From NCBI RefSeq assembly GCF_001042985.1, contig NZ_JYKY01000007.1, forward strand, positions 1 through 64,000: a stretch of 64,000 nt of DNA, given 5' to 3'. This stretch comes from Pseudomonas lundensis (lineage in GTDB: Bacteria; Pseudomonadota; Gammaproteobacteria; Pseudomonadales; Pseudomonadaceae). The notes under the pieces are model-generated. The model saw nothing but the letters and a program-made list of their open reading frames with translations, did not search any database and was not told where the DNA came from. Position numbers and translations under genes: made by a program. Positions 61,631 to 64,000 of this stretch are shown one piece after another (within the stretch, counting starts at the first letter, position 1; each line of letters begins with the position of its first letter).

Positions 61631-62760
61631 GCCTGTTCGCCCTTGTGGTTCCAGGGTTCGGCCACTTCGATCACGCCGCCACCCAGGCACACTTCGCCAT
61701 CGTAGAACACCACTGACTGGCCGGGTGTAACGGCGCGTTGCGGGTCATCGAAGGTCGCGCGGTAGCCGCTGGCGGTTTTTTCCAGCGTGCAGGGCTGATC
61801 GCTCTGGCGATAACGCACTTTGGCGGTCAGGCGCAGCGGGCTGTCGAGGTTAATCGGGTTGACCCAGAAAATCTCCGACGCGAGCAGGGCGCGCGAAAAC
61901 AGCCATGGGTGATCGTTACCCTGGCCGACAATCAGCTCGTTGTTTTCGAGGTCTTTGTGCAGCACGTACCACGGCTCGTCGCTGGCGTCTTTCAGGCCGC
62001 CGATACCCAGGCCCTGCCGCTGGCCAATGGTGTGATACATCAGGCCGTGGTGGCGGCCGATGACTTCGCCGTCGGTGGTTTTGATCTCGCCCGGTTGAGC
62101 GGGCAGGTATTGCTTGAGGAAATCGCTGAAACGGCGTTCACCAATGAAGCAAATACCGGTGGAGTCTTTCTTCTTGGCGGTCGCCAGGCCATGTTGCTCG
62201 GCAATCTTGCGCACTTCGGGTTTTTCCAGTTCACCGACCGGGAACAGGGTGCGGGCAATTTGCTCGCCGCCTACCGCGTGCAGGAAGTAGCTCTGGTCTT
62301 TGTTTGGGTCCAGGCCCTTGAGCAACTCGGTGCGGCCGTCGATGTCGCGACGGCGCACGTAGTGGCCGGTGGCAATCAGGTCGGCGCCAAGCATCAGGGC
62401 GTACTCGAGAAACGCCTTGAACTTGATTTCACGGTTACACAGGATGTCCGGGTTAGGCGTGCGTCCGGCCTTGTATTCGGCCAGGAAGTGTTCAAACACG
62501 TTGTCCCAGTATTCGGCGGCAAAATTGGCGGTGTGCAGCTTGATGCCGATTTTGTCGCACACGGCCTGGGCGTCTGCCAGGTCATCCATGGCGGTGCAGT
62601 AATCCGTTCCGTCGTCTTCCTCCCAGTTCTTCATGAACAGGCCTTCCACCTGATAGCCCTGCTCCATGAGCAGAACGGCGGAAACGGAAGAGTCAACACC
62701 GCCGGACATGCCGACAATGACGCGCTGTTTTTCGGGGGCGACTAAGGCTGGATCACGCAT
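61627..62760 (-). CDS. mnmA: tRNA-specific 2-thiouridylase
   Basis: 377 residues. PP-loop [18 protein letters not shown] near the N-terminus, the catalytic Cys in [12 protein letters not shown], and the second Cys in [12 protein letters not shown]. It makes 2-thiouridine at U34 of Lys, Glu and Gln tRNAs. Coupled to hflD by a 4-bp overlap. Confidence 0.97.
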   Translation of the reverse strand: MRDPALVAPEKQRVIVGMSGGVDSSVSAVLLMEQGYQVEGLFMKNWEEDDGTDYCTAMDDLADAQAVCDKIGIKLHTANFAAEYWDNVFEHFLAEYKAGRTPNPDILCNREIKFKAFLEYALMLGADLIATGHYVRRRDIDGRTELLKGLDPNKDQSYFLHAVGGEQIARTLFPVGELEKPEVRKIAEQHGLATAKKKDSTGICFIGERRFSDFLKQYLPAQPGEIKTTDGEVIGRHHGLMYHTIGQRQGLGIGGLKDASDEPWYVLHKDLENNELIVGQGNDHPWLFSRALLASEIFWVNPINLDSPLRLTAKVRYRQSDQPCTLEKTASGYRATFDDPQRAVTPGQSVVFYDGEVCLGGGVIEVAEPWNHKGEQA

Positions 62761-62819
62761 AGGGTTTCAATGAGTGTCTTGAAAAAGGACGCGATTCTAG
62801 CAGGCCCGAGCGCTCAAGG

Positions 62820-63266
62820 CTAAACCGAAGGGCGGATTAACGAGAGGTCAAACAATTTGCCGGACAGATAATCGTCGATGCAAAGCAAGGTCAGTTCGCT
62901 GCGCCAGCGGTGGCGTTGTGCGAGTAACTCGTCGCGGGTCAACCACCGCGGGCCGATAATCCCCGTATCGAGCGGTGAGTCGGGGTGATGCTTGAGCGCT
63001 TTGCCTGCAAAGCACACGCGCTGATAGGTCACACCATTGCTGGGGGCGGTGTACAGGTAAATGCCGATCACGCCAGTCAATTCAACGTCATAGCCGGTTT
63101 CTTCGAAGGTCTCGCGAATCGCGGCCTGGATCAGGCTTTCATTGGGGTCCAGATGCCCGGCAGGCTGATTAAGCACAGCGCGCTCGTGCTTGAGCTCTTC
63201 GACCATCAGGAAGCGACCATGGTCTTCGACGACCGTGGCAACTGTGATGTGGGGTTTCCATTCCAT
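62820..63266 (-). CDS. Nudix hydrolase (NudJ-like)
   Basis: 148 residues. The Nudix box is in GHLDPNESLIQAAIRETFEE followed by TGYD (G-x5-E-x7-REUxEExGU). MEWKPHITVATVVEDHGRFLMVEE and the LDTGIIGPRWLTRDEL end resemble E. coli NudJ, a (di)phosphatase acting on nucleoside phosphates and thiamine pyrimidine pyrophosphate. Same strand as mnmA, 59 bases apart. Confidence 0.9.
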   Translation of the reverse strand: MEWKPHITVATVVEDHGRFLMVEELKHERAVLNQPAGHLDPNESLIQAAIRETFEETGYDVELTGVIGIYLYTAPSNGVTYQRVCFAGKALKHHPDSPLDTGIIGPRWLTRDELLAQRHRWRSELTLLCIDDYLSGKLFDLSLIRPSV

Positions 63267-63360
63267 AAAATGTGCTCGGCTTGAAGGAGGGTGGGTTCTG
63301 GATCCTACAGAAAGTGTGTGCCAACCCCAACCTCTGCAGGTGTCGGCAGTGGGAAGCCCA

Positions 63361-63397
63361 AAAACACAAACCCCGGCGTCGTGGGCCGGGGTTTGTG
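63361..63397 (-). terminator. Terminator of the isocitrate dehydrogenase gene
   Basis: CACAAACCCCGGC pairs with GCCGGGGTTTGTG; the minus strand continues into T's. Confidence 0.88.
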
Positions 63398-63414
63398 GTG
63401 TTGCGGTGTTGCTC

Positions 63415-64000
<586 letters not shown>

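Overview
The window is a piece of a Pseudomonas chromosome, probably from the P. fluorescens lineage; I cannot name the species. The gene orders gltA / sdhCDAB-sucAB-lpdG-sucCD / braB / htpG and nuoABCDEFGHIJKLMN / aceA / purB-hflD-mnmA-nudix-idh, a fused nuoCD and a monomeric-type NADP isocitrate dehydrogenase are all typical of the genus.

Layout. 1-3500 is a decaying accessory patch: the 3' end of an IS3-family element, an Rhs/TccC-like gene cut by that element and frameshifted, and an RcsB-like regulator with several disabling lesions. 3500-11100 carries envelope and uptake genes: an MlaA-family protein without a lipobox and an overlapping exported hydrolase, a GH17 membrane glucan enzyme, an orphan glycine-betaine-type binding protein, and a DUF485/acetate symporter pair. 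11400-24500 is the TCA block, with gltA divergent from sdhCDAB-sucAB-lpdG-sucCD. It has a near-consensus promoter before sdhC and long RNA hairpins around lpdG. 25000-33600 holds braB, small membrane proteins, a small lipoprotein, htpG with a sigma32-like promoter, a dienelactone hydrolase, trhP (yegQ) and an AI-2E-family transporter.

The part most likely to be new is 33642-39475, all on the minus strand. A 43-residue ORF at 38091-38222 is followed by a stand-alone YcaO enzyme, a SAM methyltransferase and a TonB-dependent receptor, with a proline-iminopeptidase-like hydrolase upstream. This looks like a RiPP (ribosomally made, modified peptide) locus. The short ORF starts M-G-Y-Y-M and ends in an acidic, Leu/Glu-rich tail. 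That resembles the N-terminal-core plus C-terminal-follower layout of bottromycin precursors more than the usual leader-core order. A perfect 17-bp palindrome lies just downstream of a good -35/-10 pair, and a 10-bp hairpin separates precursor from ycaO.

39900-54850 is the complete 13-gene complex I operon (nuoN to nuoA, minus strand). 55400-64000 holds aceA, a secretin-N-domain-like protein, a GNAT acetyltransferase overlapping roxA, then purB, hflD, mnmA, a Nudix hydrolase and the 3' part of the isocitrate dehydrogenase gene, cut by the window edge. Citrate synthase, the 2-oxoglutarate and succinate steps, isocitrate lyase, isocitrate dehydrogenase and complex I together make this a core central-metabolism stretch interrupted by two accessory patches. 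I saw no tRNA, rRNA or CRISPR array.
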